This document shows positions 7,223-13,860 of a DNA stretch of 13,950 nt, in pieces (within the stretch, counting starts at the first letter, position 1; every line of letters starts with the position of its first letter). The stretch spans positions 1-13,950 of the forward strand of contig JAFRRE010000058.1 of the NCBI GenBank assembly GCA_017428285.1, written 5' to 3'. The translations under genes were made by a program, and so were the position numbers. The DNA is from Bacteroidales bacterium (GTDB taxonomy: Bacteria; Bacteroidota; Bacteroidia; Bacteroidales; F082). The notes below the pieces were generated by a model. That model was given only the letters and a program-made list of their open reading frames with translations, did no database searches and had not been told where the DNA came from.

Positions 7223-8164
7223 ATGACTATGAAAAGGTTTATAAAGCTTTTTGGTCTTTTCTGGCTATTACTCATTTTGGCTATTGCTTGTATCCGAATC
7301 GTATGGATTCTGGTAACACCCAATATTATGGAAAGAGACACCCTAGGCAAAGATATCCATACGGTTGTTTTGGGAGGGTCGGTAGGAAGGGCAGATTGGA
7401 ATGATAGCATAATCCCTGGTTCTAAGAATCTATGTGGCCACGCAATGACTTTTGGCGACGCGCTGAACAACTTGAAGTGGGCAACTGAATATAACGAGAA
7501 TAAACCTGACACGGTCATACTCGCAGCAGGTCTGGTGTCGGTGGCTTATTTTTTTGATGAAGTAGACGTTCCTGAAGCGCTGTTAAAAAGGGATGAGGAG
7601 AAAAGAAATATCTTAAACTATTCCGTATTCTTTGATAACTATAAAAACCACATCGAATATTGGGAATACATACTTGTTTCTTTTCCATACAAGAACCTTG
7701 AGGCTTACAAAGGTGTTGAAGGTGATTTTTCCACCCAAAGTCATAATGCAATAAACCATCCACTTGCCTATAATCAAATCAACACAGCAATTGAACGGGC
7801 AAAAGAATACGACAACCAAAATCCACTATCCGAAGAGTATCTTAAAACACATTTCACATATCAACTCGACAACCTTCGCAAGATAAAGGAGTACTGTGAT
7901 GCCCACCAACAAACGTTTATTATCTTGAACACTCCCATGTACAAAATCTTAGATATGGCGAGTGACAAGGGCTATCGGCAGTTGCTATGTTCGGAGTTAG
8001 GGGATAGTACACTTGTAGCAGATTATAGTCGCTTTAAAGTACCTGATTCAACCTATTTTAGAGATCCAGAGCATTTAAATACCAAAGGGGCTCAATATTT
8101 TGGTGAACATATTGCAAGAGAAGGTCTACAATTACAATATGCAATAGACTATTGTAATAATTAG
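7223..8164 (+). CDS. Membrane-anchored SGNH-like protein, MBOAT partner, copy 1
   Basis: I place the start at 7223 (MTMKRF), 4 bp after the MBOAT stop, because the first 15 residues of the longer frame from 7178 lie inside the MBOAT gene and would come before the signal anchor. The 313-residue product has a basic start, one hydrophobic segment (about residues 10-31) and then a soluble, presumably periplasmic domain. VVLGGSVGRADWN (48-60) carries a candidate nucleophile, Ser53. DPEHLNTKGAQYF (from Asp281) supplies the Asp/His pair of SGNH hydrolases at 281 and 284. This layout matches the DltD, AlgJ/AlgX and PatB-type partners, which complete acyl transfer to an envelope polymer. Overall sequence is diverged and I recognise no named family beyond the SGNH-like pattern. 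The region is A+T-rich. Deacylation rather than transfer remains possible. Confidence 0.75.
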   Translation: MTMKRFIKLFGLFWLLLILAIACIRIVWILVTPNIMERDTLGKDIHTVVLGGSVGRADWNDSIIPGSKNLCGHAMTFGDALNNLKWATEYNENKPDTVILAAGLVSVAYFFDEVDVPEALLKRDEEKRNILNYSVFFDNYKNHIEYWEYILVSFPYKNLEAYKGVEGDFSTQSHNAINHPLAYNQINTAIERAKEYDNQNPLSEEYLKTHFTYQLDNLRKIKEYCDAHQQTFIILNTPMYKILDMASDKGYRQLLCSELGDSTLVADYSRFKVPDSTYFRDPEHLNTKGAQYFGEHIAREGLQLQYAIDYCNN

Positions 8165-8172
8165 CTTTTGCA

Positions 8173-8204
8173 TTTCAGTTGTTGGAGGAATTTTCCTAAT
8201 TTTG
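8173..8204 (+). promoter_or_regulatory. Candidate Bacteroidota promoter upstream of MBOAT copy 2
   Basis: TAATTTTG at 8197-8204 matches the -7 consensus TAnnTTTG exactly. At the usual 20-nt spacing upstream lies TTTC (8173-8176), one mismatch from the -33 TTTG. The start codon of MBOAT copy 2 is 22 bp downstream, in the largest gap (62 bp) inside the cluster. This suggests the second acyltransferase pair can be transcribed separately from the ACP operon. Confidence 0.55.
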
Positions 8205-8226
8205 CACGCTCAAAACCGAATCATCT

Positions 8227-9678
8227 ATGCGCTTCAACTCCATCCAGTTTGCGTTATTCCTACCGATAGTTTTCCTACTTTATTGGTTTGTCTTCGACCG
8301 TTTCATCAGCAAGTCGAGGCACCAATTGAGGTTGCAGAACGCTTTCGTAGTGGTGGCCAGCTATATTTTCTATGGTTGGTGGGACTGGCGTTTCTTGGTG
8401 CTCATTGCCTTCACATCGTTCTGCTCATGGGGCAGCGGATTGCTGATAGGAAAAGCTGAAACCAAGAAAAAGGCCAAAACATGGATGTGGATAAACATTG
8501 TGCTCAACCTTGGCATTCTAGCTCTTTTCAAGTACTACGACTTCTTCGCTACAGAGTTTGCCAATTTGTTCAATCTATCCACAGACGGACTGCTGCTGAG
8601 GATTATCCTTCCTGTGGGCATTTCGTTCTACACTTTCCAAGCCTTGAGTTATTCAATAGACATATACCAAGGCAAGATAGAGCCAACGAAAGACATTGTT
8701 GCCTTCTTCGCATTCATATCGTTCTTCCCCCAACTGGTGGCAGGCCCCATTGAGAGAGCGACCAACCTTTTGCCTCAATTCCTGAAAAAGCGCGAATTCA
8801 ATTATGATAACGCTGTTGATGGTACGAGGCAGATACTTTGGGGCCTTTTCAAGAAGATTGTGGTGGCCGACAACTGCGCGACGTTTGTCGACCAGGTGTT
8901 TGCTACTTACCCGGAACAAAGCGGAAGCACCCTATTCCTTGCTGCCGTCTTCTTCTCTTTCCAGATCTACGGTGATTTCTCTGGCTACTCTGACATTGCC
9001 ATAGGTACAGCCAAGCTATTCGGAATCAAGCTGATGCGAAACTTCAACGTCCCTTATTTCAGTCGTGACATTGCCGAGTTCTGGCGCAGGTGGCACATCA
9101 GCCTGACAACCTGGTTCCGCGACTATGTTTATTTCCCTATGGGAGGTAGTCGCGTCTCAAAGGCCAAGATCGTCAGAAACACTTTTGTCATCTTTCTTGT
9201 GAGTGGGTTTTGGCATGGTGCCAATTGGACCTATATCGCGTGGGGAGCCTATCACGCCATCCTTTTCCTTCCACTAATACTTTTAGGAAAAAACAGGAAG
9301 TACCGCAACATCGTGGCGGAGGATCGTTTCCTGCCTACTATCAAAGAGTGTTTTCAGATGTCGCTGACCTTCCTGCTTGTCGTTTTAGGCCGTGTCCTTT
9401 CCCGGTCTAGAAGTATTGGGCAAGCCTGGGAATATTTTTGCGGAATGTGCAATGAGAGTTTGTTTAGCAAGCCTTTTATGTATGTCGGTACAAAAAAGAC
9501 TATGCTGCTAATTGCCATGATGATGGTTATTGAATGGGTTACCAGAAAGAAAGAGCATGCATTACAATATGGCCCAAAAATCCCATCCTGGTTGGCATGG
9601 ATTTTTAGTGCGGCAATCGTGTTGATCATATTAGAGTATGGAGGCAATAGCCAATCATTCATTTATTTCCAGTTTTAA
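8227..9678 (+). CDS. MBOAT family membrane-bound O-acyltransferase (AlgI-like), copy 2
   Basis: A 483-residue polytopic membrane protein with the complete MBOAT signature: FPQLVAGPIERATNLLPQ, FWRRWHISLTTWFRDYVYFPM (WRRWH at 286-290), a standard MGGSR loop and the catalytic histidine in GFWHGANWTYIAWGAYHA (His330). It is closer to textbook AlgI/DltB proteins than copy 1, which has lost the GGSR loop. The WRRWH block falls at identical residue numbers in the two copies, showing that they are alignable paralogues. The role is acyl transfer from a cytoplasmic donor to the periplasmic side. The donor could be the cluster's ACP or, as for many AlgI relatives, acetyl-CoA, which would make this an ordinary O-acetylation pair. 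It ends in FIYFQF, and its TAA overlaps the next start (TAATG). It has its own candidate promoter. Confidence 0.93.
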   Translation: MRFNSIQFALFLPIVFLLYWFVFDRFISKSRHQLRLQNAFVVVASYIFYGWWDWRFLVLIAFTSFCSWGSGLLIGKAETKKKAKTWMWINIVLNLGILALFKYYDFFATEFANLFNLSTDGLLLRIILPVGISFYTFQALSYSIDIYQGKIEPTKDIVAFFAFISFFPQLVAGPIERATNLLPQFLKKREFNYDNAVDGTRQILWGLFKKIVVADNCATFVDQVFATYPEQSGSTLFLAAVFFSFQIYGDFSGYSDIAIGTAKLFGIKLMRNFNVPYFSRDIAEFWRRWHISLTTWFRDYVYFPMGGSRVSKAKIVRNTFVIFLVSGFWHGANWTYIAWGAYHAILFLPLILLGKNRKYRNIVAEDRFLPTIKECFQMSLTFLLVVLGRVLSRSRSIGQAWEYFCGMCNESLFSKPFMYVGTKKTMLLIAMMMVIEWVTRKKEHALQYGPKIPSWLAWIFSAAIVLIILEYGGNSQSFIYFQF

Positions 9679-10685
9679 TGATGAAAAGGTATTTAATAAG
9701 AATATTACTCTTTATAGGTCTTCCAATACTTGTATTGTTGGCTGTTTATTACATAACAGATCCGTTCAAGACATTGCGTCCCTTTAGTCTACAATACTTT
9801 GACGATACCAATAGGGATTATCTATCAACGGAGTTGTTTTTGAGGAACGATTCGGTGTATCATTACAACTCTTTCATTTTTGGAAGTTCCCGGTGTTGTG
9901 GTTTCAACACTTACCATTGGAAACATTACCTTCCGGAAGAATCGAGGCAGTTTATGTTTCAAGCATGGGGAGAGACCTTGACGGGCATTGAGGAAAAAAT
10001 TGATTATATAGACCATAATGGAAACGAAATCAATAATGCATTTGTATTGTTCGACATTCCCGGCACTTTTGCAAAAGACCAATTGCCGAAATCCGTTGTG
10101 AAAATCAAGCATTATAAGTTTTCAGGGCAATCAAAGTTGGCATATCAGTCCCAACTGTTTTACCAGTTTTCCCAAAAACCATCAAAATGGGTTTCTTCTG
10201 TAATTCAGTATAGAAGCCCAATAATGGTGGAATTCCCTGTTGATTCTATCAGTAATGATTGGGGGCCAAAGTCGAGGCTTGTTGACATTTACCGCCAACC
10301 GCAAAAAGACAGTTTATCCAATTGTACTGCCAAATCCAGAGCTGTTTTTCTGAAACAAATCGAACATAAGACGGATGATGATTTACAAGAAAGCGAACCT
10401 TTAATAAACGAAAAGTTTTATAAACAATTGACCCATATCAAAGATGTTTTCGACAAGCATCAGACTGATTATAGAGTTGTTGTTTCTCCTGCTTATTGTT
10501 ATACACATCCTAGCATAAACCCAAAAGATTTGGCCATTCTTCAGGACATTTTCGGGAAGGACAAAGTGTTCGATTATTCGGGAAAGAATGATATGACCAC
10601 AGATTGCTACAACTTCTCAGACCCCAATCATTTCGGATCGAGTGTGGGATGGCAAATCATTGAGGATATCTATAACAAGCAATAA
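9678..10685 (+). CDS. Membrane-anchored SGNH-like protein, MBOAT partner, copy 2
   Basis: The 335-residue product starts at the ATG that overlaps the MBOAT stop by one base (9678); the immediately following ATG at 9681 is an equal alternative. MKR plus a hydrophobic segment (about 6-27) form a signal anchor. Downstream, FIFGSSRCCGF (67-77) gives a GSSR-type nucleophile motif (Ser70/Ser71), and NFSDPNHFG near the end gives Asp315 and His318, the D-x-x-H of SGNH-type enzymes. This is the same architecture as the protein at 7223-8164, and both begin MKR-(F/Y), but the soluble domains are strongly diverged. By analogy with DltD and AlgJ it should work at the periplasmic face with MBOAT copy 2. 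It is the last gene of the low-G+C block. The family is clear in outline, but the exact reaction is not. Confidence 0.75.
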   Translation: MMKRYLIRILLFIGLPILVLLAVYYITDPFKTLRPFSLQYFDDTNRDYLSTELFLRNDSVYHYNSFIFGSSRCCGFNTYHWKHYLPEESRQFMFQAWGETLTGIEEKIDYIDHNGNEINNAFVLFDIPGTFAKDQLPKSVVKIKHYKFSGQSKLAYQSQLFYQFSQKPSKWVSSVIQYRSPIMVEFPVDSISNDWGPKSRLVDIYRQPQKDSLSNCTAKSRAVFLKQIEHKTDDDLQESEPLINEKFYKQLTHIKDVFDKHQTDYRVVVSPAYCYTHPSINPKDLAILQDIFGKDKVFDYSGKNDMTTDCYNFSDPNHFGSSVGWQIIEDIYNKQ

Positions 10686-10695
10686 TTTAACAATA

Positions 10696-10718
10696 GTTGA
10701 GTCTATAGGTTACTCAAC
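10696..10718 (+). terminator. Possible hairpin after the acyltransferase cluster
   Basis: GTTGAGT (10696-10702) and ACTCAAC (10712-10718) form a perfect 7-bp stem with a 9-nt loop, 10 bp after the last gene's stop. No T tract follows, so intrinsic termination is uncertain, but the location suits a cluster-end signal. An overlapping alternative stem (ATAGGTT 10705-10711 with AACCCTAT 10716-10723, one bulge) would exclude it. Confidence 0.35.
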
Positions 10719-10834
10719 CCTATCCCATTCGCGATATTCCTCTCGATAATCTTCCTAATTTGTCCATGCTATCTCTTGGCATCTTAAACCCTAACCGAGA
10801 ATGGCTTATTTGTCAAAAAAGGTGCAACATTTCC

Positions 10835-10866
10835 TTTGTAATCCCCAAAAAAATGTCGTACTTTTG
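10835..10866 (+). promoter_or_regulatory. Bacteroidota promoter for the epimerase/methylmalonyl-CoA decarboxylase operon
   Basis: A -33 TTTG (10835-10838) and a -7 TACTTTTG (10859-10866, exact TAnnTTTG) are separated by 20 nt, the canonical arrangement for the Bacteroidota primary sigma factor. Transcription would begin around 10870-10875 and leave a 5' leader of about 45 nt before the epimerase ATG. The rest of the 232-bp gap (10686-10917) holds only the cluster-end hairpin and inverted repeats. I see no gene in it; the short open frame 10760-11044 overlaps the promoter and the epimerase and is not credible. Confidence 0.82.
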
Positions 10867-10878
10867 CACCGATTTAAT

Positions 10879-10914
10879 AAATACGTATTTTTTAACAATA
10901 AATTATTCGAATAA
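10879..10914. repeat. Two perfect 12-bp palindromes in the epimerase leader
   Basis: AAATACGTATTT (10879-10890) and TTATTCGAATAA (10903-10914) are each perfectly self-complementary. Both lie between the predicted transcription start and the epimerase ATG; the second ends 3 bp before the start codon. They could be operator half-sites for a dimeric regulator, or chance palindromes in A+T-rich leader DNA. Confidence 0.4.
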
Positions 10915-10917
10915 GTT

Positions 10918-11334
10918 ATGCAACCCTCTCACATTGAACACATTGGAATCGCTGTCACAAGCTTGGACGAGTCCATTCCTTTCTTTGAAAAGCTGCTTGG
11001 CACCAAGTGCTACGCCATCGAAGAAGTCGCCGACCAAAAGGTAAAGACCGCTTTCTTGCGCTGCGGCCAGACCAAAATCGAGCTTTTGGAACCCACTTCG
11101 CCCGAAAGCACCATCGCCAAGTTCATCGAGAACAACAACGGTCGCGGTGGCATGCACCACATCGCCTTTGCCGTGGAGAACATCGAAGGCCATCTTGAAG
11201 AAGCCAAGGAATTGGGCATCCGCCTCATCGACCAGGCTCCGCGTCCAGGCGCCGAGGGCTTGAGCATCGCCTTCCTGCACCCGAAATCGACCTTCGGCGT
11301 GCTGACCGAACTTTGCGAAAACAAGAACAAGTGA
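10918..11334 (+). CDS. mce: Methylmalonyl-CoA epimerase
   Basis: A VOC-superfamily enzyme of 138 residues, the normal length for this family. It interconverts (R)- and (S)-methylmalonyl-CoA in the cytoplasm, linking the B12-dependent mutase to methylmalonyl-CoA decarboxylase in the succinate-propionate pathway. The two VOC repeats are visible. HIEHIGIAV (5-13) gives the metal ligand His8, KIELLEP (53-59) gives Glu55 in the second ligand position, GGMHHIAFAV (77-86) gives His81, and VLTELCE (128-134) gives Glu131. It is the first gene after the promoter at 10835-10866, and the carboxyltransferase gene follows after a repeat-bearing 117-bp gap. This gene order is familiar from Bacteroidales. 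The return to high G+C at this gene marks the right edge of the accessory block. Confidence 0.95.
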   Translation: MQPSHIEHIGIAVTSLDESIPFFEKLLGTKCYAIEEVADQKVKTAFLRCGQTKIELLEPTSPESTIAKFIENNNGRGGMHHIAFAVENIEGHLEEAKELGIRLIDQAPRPGAEGLSIAFLHPKSTFGVLTELCENKNK

Positions 11335-11344
11335 TGGCTGTTAA

Positions 11345-11402
11345 CTATTAGCCATTAGCTATTAGCTCGCATTGACAGCGGCTAATGGCTAATAGCTAAT
11401 TG
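11345..11402. repeat. Palindromic heptamer-repeat element between mce and mmdA
   Basis: Three head-to-tail heptamers of the form C(T/C)ATTAG (11345-11365) face three reverse-oriented heptamers of the form CTAAT(G/A/T)G (11382-11402). Fifteen bases pair perfectly (11345-11359 with 11381-11395) around a 21-nt loop. The element begins 10 bp after the epimerase stop and could act as a transcript-stabilising or attenuating hairpin within the operon. It might also be a dispersed intergenic repeat. No T tract follows the stem, so full termination is unlikely. The remainder of the 117-bp gap up to 11451 shows nothing else I recognise. Confidence 0.7.
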
Positions 11403-11451
11403 CCCCAAAACCACGCTCTAAAAACAAGTAATAATCAATACAAATATAACC

Positions 11452-13011
11452 ATGTTAATTGAACAGAAAATCCAGGAATTGTTGGAGAAACGCAACGAGG
11501 CCCGTCTCGGCGGTGGCCAGAAGCGCATCGACTCCCAACATGCGAAGGGCAAAATGACTGCCCGCGAACGCATCGCCCTCCTGCTCGACGAAGGCAGCTT
11601 CGAAGAGACTGACATGTTCGTGACCCATCGCACCGTCGATTTCGGTCTCGACAAGCAACAGTACCTCGGCGACGGCGTCGTCACCGGTCACGGCACCATC
11701 GACGGCCGCGTCGTCTACGTCTACGCTCAAGACTTCACCGTGTTTGGCGGTGCCTTGAGTGAGACCATGTCCCTCAAGATCTGCAAGGTGATGGACCAAG
11801 CCATGAAGGTTGGCGCTCCCGTCATCGGCATCTGCGACTCGGGCGGTGCCCGTATCCAGGAAGGCTCACGTTCCCTCGCTGGCTACGCTGAGATCTTCCA
11901 GCGCAACATCAACGCTTCGGGTGTCATCCCGCAGATTTCGGCCATCTTCGGTCCCTGCGCCGGCGGCGCCGTGTATTCTCCCGCCCTCACCGACTTCATC
12001 ATCATGACCAATGTGGGTAGCTATATGTTCCTCACTGGTCCGAAAGTCGTGAAGACCGTCATCGGCGAGGATGTCAGCACTGATGACCTCGGTGGTGCTC
12101 GCATCCACAGCCAGAAGTCAGGCGTGGCCCACTTTGCTGCCGAAACCGAAGAGGAAGGTCTTGCCATCATCCGCAGACTCATCTCCTTCATCCCACAGAA
12201 CAATATGGAGAATGCTCCTTTGGTGGAGTGCAACGACCCCATCGACCGCATGGAAGACGCCTTGAACCAGATCATTCCCGACAACCCGAACAAGCCATAC
12301 AATGTTGGCGACATCATCAACGCCATCGTCGACAATGGCGACTTCCTCGAGATCCACAAGAACTACGCTAAGAACATCATCGTCGGCTTTGCCCGCTTTG
12401 ATGGCATGTCGGTCGGTATCGTGGCCAACAACCCAGCTTTCTTCGCTGGTGTGTTGGACTGCGACGCTTCGCGCAAGGGCGCCCGTTTCGTGCGCTTCTG
12501 CGATGCCTTCAACATCCCGATCGTGACCTTGGTCGACGTTCCTGGCTTCCTGCCTGGCACAGGCCAAGAATATGCCGGTATCATCGTCCACGGCGCCAAG
12601 TTGCTGTATGCCTACGGCGAATCGACCGTGCCGAAGGTGACCGTCACGCTGCGTAAGTCCTACGGCGGTTCTCACCTCGTGATGGGCTGCAAGCAGCTGC
12701 GCAACGATGTCAACTACGCTTGGCCGACCGCCGAGATCGCCGTTATGGGTGCCAGCGGTGCCGTTGAGGTGCTTGATGGCAAGAAGATCGCCGAAATCCA
12801 AAATCCTGAGGAACGTGCCGAGTTCGTTGCCCAAAAGGTGGATGAATACACCAAGAAGTTCGCCAACCCGTATGAGGCCGCCAAGTTCGGCTACATCGAC
12901 GACGTGATCGAGCCGCGCAACACCCGTTTCCGTGTCATCCGTGCCTTGCGTACGCTTGAGACGAAGCGCCTCGCCAACCCCGAGAAGAAACATTCGAACA
13001 TCCCGCTGTAA
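11452..13011 (+). CDS. mmdA: Methylmalonyl-CoA decarboxylase carboxyltransferase (alpha) subunit
   Basis: A 519-residue acyl-CoA carboxyltransferase of the propionyl-CoA carboxylase beta / MmdA family. It moves the carboxyl group from (S)-methylmalonyl-CoA to the biotin of the carrier subunit, releasing propionyl-CoA. Both crotonase-like halves are complete. The N-terminal half shows SGGARIQEG (130-138) and [14 protein letters not shown] (166-179). The C-terminal half shows [15 protein letters not shown] (from Pro364) and [11 protein letters not shown] (Tyr404-Gly406), followed by a [13 protein letters not shown] segment. Taken alone it could be the beta subunit of a biotin-dependent propionyl-CoA carboxylase. 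The following OadG-like and biotin carrier genes, and the absence of a biotin carboxylase gene, favour the sodium-pumping decarboxylase. The start is preceded by an A+T-rich leader without a Shine-Dalgarno. The reverse-strand frame at 12118-12993 is a G+C-driven shadow. Confidence 0.93.
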   Translation: MLIEQKIQELLEKRNEARLGGGQKRIDSQHAKGKMTARERIALLLDEGSFEETDMFVTHRTVDFGLDKQQYLGDGVVTGHGTIDGRVVYVYAQDFTVFGGALSETMSLKICKVMDQAMKVGAPVIGICDSGGARIQEGSRSLAGYAEIFQRNINASGVIPQISAIFGPCAGGAVYSPALTDFIIMTNVGSYMFLTGPKVVKTVIGEDVSTDDLGGARIHSQKSGVAHFAAETEEEGLAIIRRLISFIPQNNMENAPLVECNDPIDRMEDALNQIIPDNPNKPYNVGDIINAIVDNGDFLEIHKNYAKNIIVGFARFDGMSVGIVANNPAFFAGVLDCDASRKGARFVRFCDAFNIPIVTLVDVPGFLPGTGQEYAGIIVHGAKLLYAYGESTVPKVTVTLRKSYGGSHLVMGCKQLRNDVNYAWPTAEIAVMGASGAVEVLDGKKIAEIQNPEERAEFVAQKVDEYTKKFANPYEAAKFGYIDDVIEPRNTRFRVIRALRTLETKRLANPEKKHSNIPL

Positions 13012-13029
13012 CCGTAAATTCTTGAAACG

Positions 13030-13407
13030 ATGAAACTGTTACAATTTACATTACTGTTGGCTCACGAAGACTGGGTCTACACCAAAGGCTGGATCGTCAC
13101 CATCGCAGGATTCCTCATCGTCATCCTCGCCCTCGCCATCCTTTCGATGATCTTTAGCGGCGTGGCTTCTTATTTCAAGAAGAAAGATGCCCAGAAGAAC
13201 GAGGTGAAGGAGGTGAAACCTGCCACGGTGAAGCCTGTCACCAAGCTGGCTGAAGGCGAAATCCCCGCTGAGGTGCAAGCCGCCATCGGTATGGCCCTGT
13301 ACCTTACGACCAACCTCCACGACGAGGAGAGCAACGTCATCACCATCGAGCGTCGACAGACCTCGTGGAACGACAAGAATTACGGAGTTAGACACTGGAA
13401 ACGTTAA
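13030..13407 (+). CDS. mmdD: OadG-family small membrane subunit of sodium-pumping decarboxylase
   Basis: A 125-residue protein with a short N-terminal segment, one transmembrane helix (about residues 20-46), a charged Lys/Glu/Pro-rich linker (about 50-85) and a small C-terminal domain ending in a basic RHWKR. This is the layout of OadG / MmdD-type subunits, which anchor the carboxyltransferase and biotin carrier to the membrane beta subunit. The sequence itself is weakly conserved, so the assignment leans on topology and on its place between the carboxyltransferase (18-bp gap) and the biotin carrier (11-bp gap). The C-terminal region (EIPAEVQAAIGMALYL) resembles the OadG region seen in Bacteroidales. 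Confidence 0.75.
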   Translation: MKLLQFTLLLAHEDWVYTKGWIVTIAGFLIVILALAILSMIFSGVASYFKKKDAQKNEVKEVKPATVKPVTKLAEGEIPAEVQAAIGMALYLTTNLHDEESNVITIERRQTSWNDKNYGVRHWKR

Positions 13408-13418
13408 ATCGAACAATC

Positions 13419-13856
13419 ATGAAAAAATTCAAATTCACCATTAGTGGTAAACCATACGAAGTAGAAGTCCAGAACATTGAGGGCAACATCGCCACCGTCA
13501 ATGTGAATGGCACTGAATATCAAGTGGAGATGGAAGAGCAGGCCGCTCCTGTGGTGGCTCCCGTGGCCCGTCCGGCTGCCAAGCCCGCCGCAAGCGCACC
13601 TACCCAGAGTGCCGCTCCGAAACCTGCCGCCGCCGGTGGCGCAGGCTACAAGATGGCCGCTCCGCTTCCCGGAACCATCATGCAGATCTTCGTCAAGCAA
13701 GGCGATGCCGTCAAAAAGGGCGACAAGCTGCTCATGTACGAAGCCATGAAGATGGAAAACAACCTGCTGGCCGAGGCTGACGGTACCATCACCGCCATCA
13801 ACTGCCGCCAGGGCGACAATGTGCTGCAAGGTGATACTTTAATCGTAATCGGATAA
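13419..13856 (+). CDS. mmdC: Biotin carboxyl carrier subunit of methylmalonyl-CoA decarboxylase
   Basis: A 145-residue biotin carrier. An N-terminal beta region (1-40) is followed by an Ala/Pro-rich flexible linker (about 42-74), typical of the swinging-arm carriers in sodium-pump decarboxylases, and a biotinyl domain (about 77-145). The biotinylation motif YEAMKMENN (107-115) has Lys111 as the modified residue, 35 residues from the C-terminus as is usual. The carrier accepts CO2 from the carboxyltransferase and takes it to the membrane beta subunit, where decarboxylation drives Na+ export. It sits 11 bp after the OadG-like gene, and the next gene starts 4 bp after its stop. Confidence 0.92.
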   Translation: MKKFKFTISGKPYEVEVQNIEGNIATVNVNGTEYQVEMEEQAAPVVAPVARPAAKPAASAPTQSAAPKPAAAGGAGYKMAAPLPGTIMQIFVKQGDAVKKGDKLLMYEAMKMENNLLAEADGTITAINCRQGDNVLQGDTLIVIG

Positions 13857-13860
13857 GGTC

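Noticed and set aside
10741..10764. TAATTTG-like element resembling a -7 box
   Set aside because: One base short of TAnnTTTG, without a spaced TTTG upstream; the promoter at 10835-10866 is complete and better placed.
10760..11044. 94-residue plus-strand frame upstream of the epimerase
   Set aside because: It covers the predicted promoter and runs out of frame into the epimerase gene; no domain or plausible ribosome-binding context.
12118..12993. 291-residue open frame on the minus strand
   Set aside because: Antisense shadow of the carboxyltransferase gene, caused by G/C-ending codons; no domain, and the sense protein is complete.
11452..13856. Propionyl-CoA carboxylase instead of a sodium-pump decarboxylase
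   Set aside because: The carboxyltransferase alone is ambiguous, but an OadG-like membrane subunit and a small linker-type biotin carrier follow, and no biotin carboxylase gene is present in the window.
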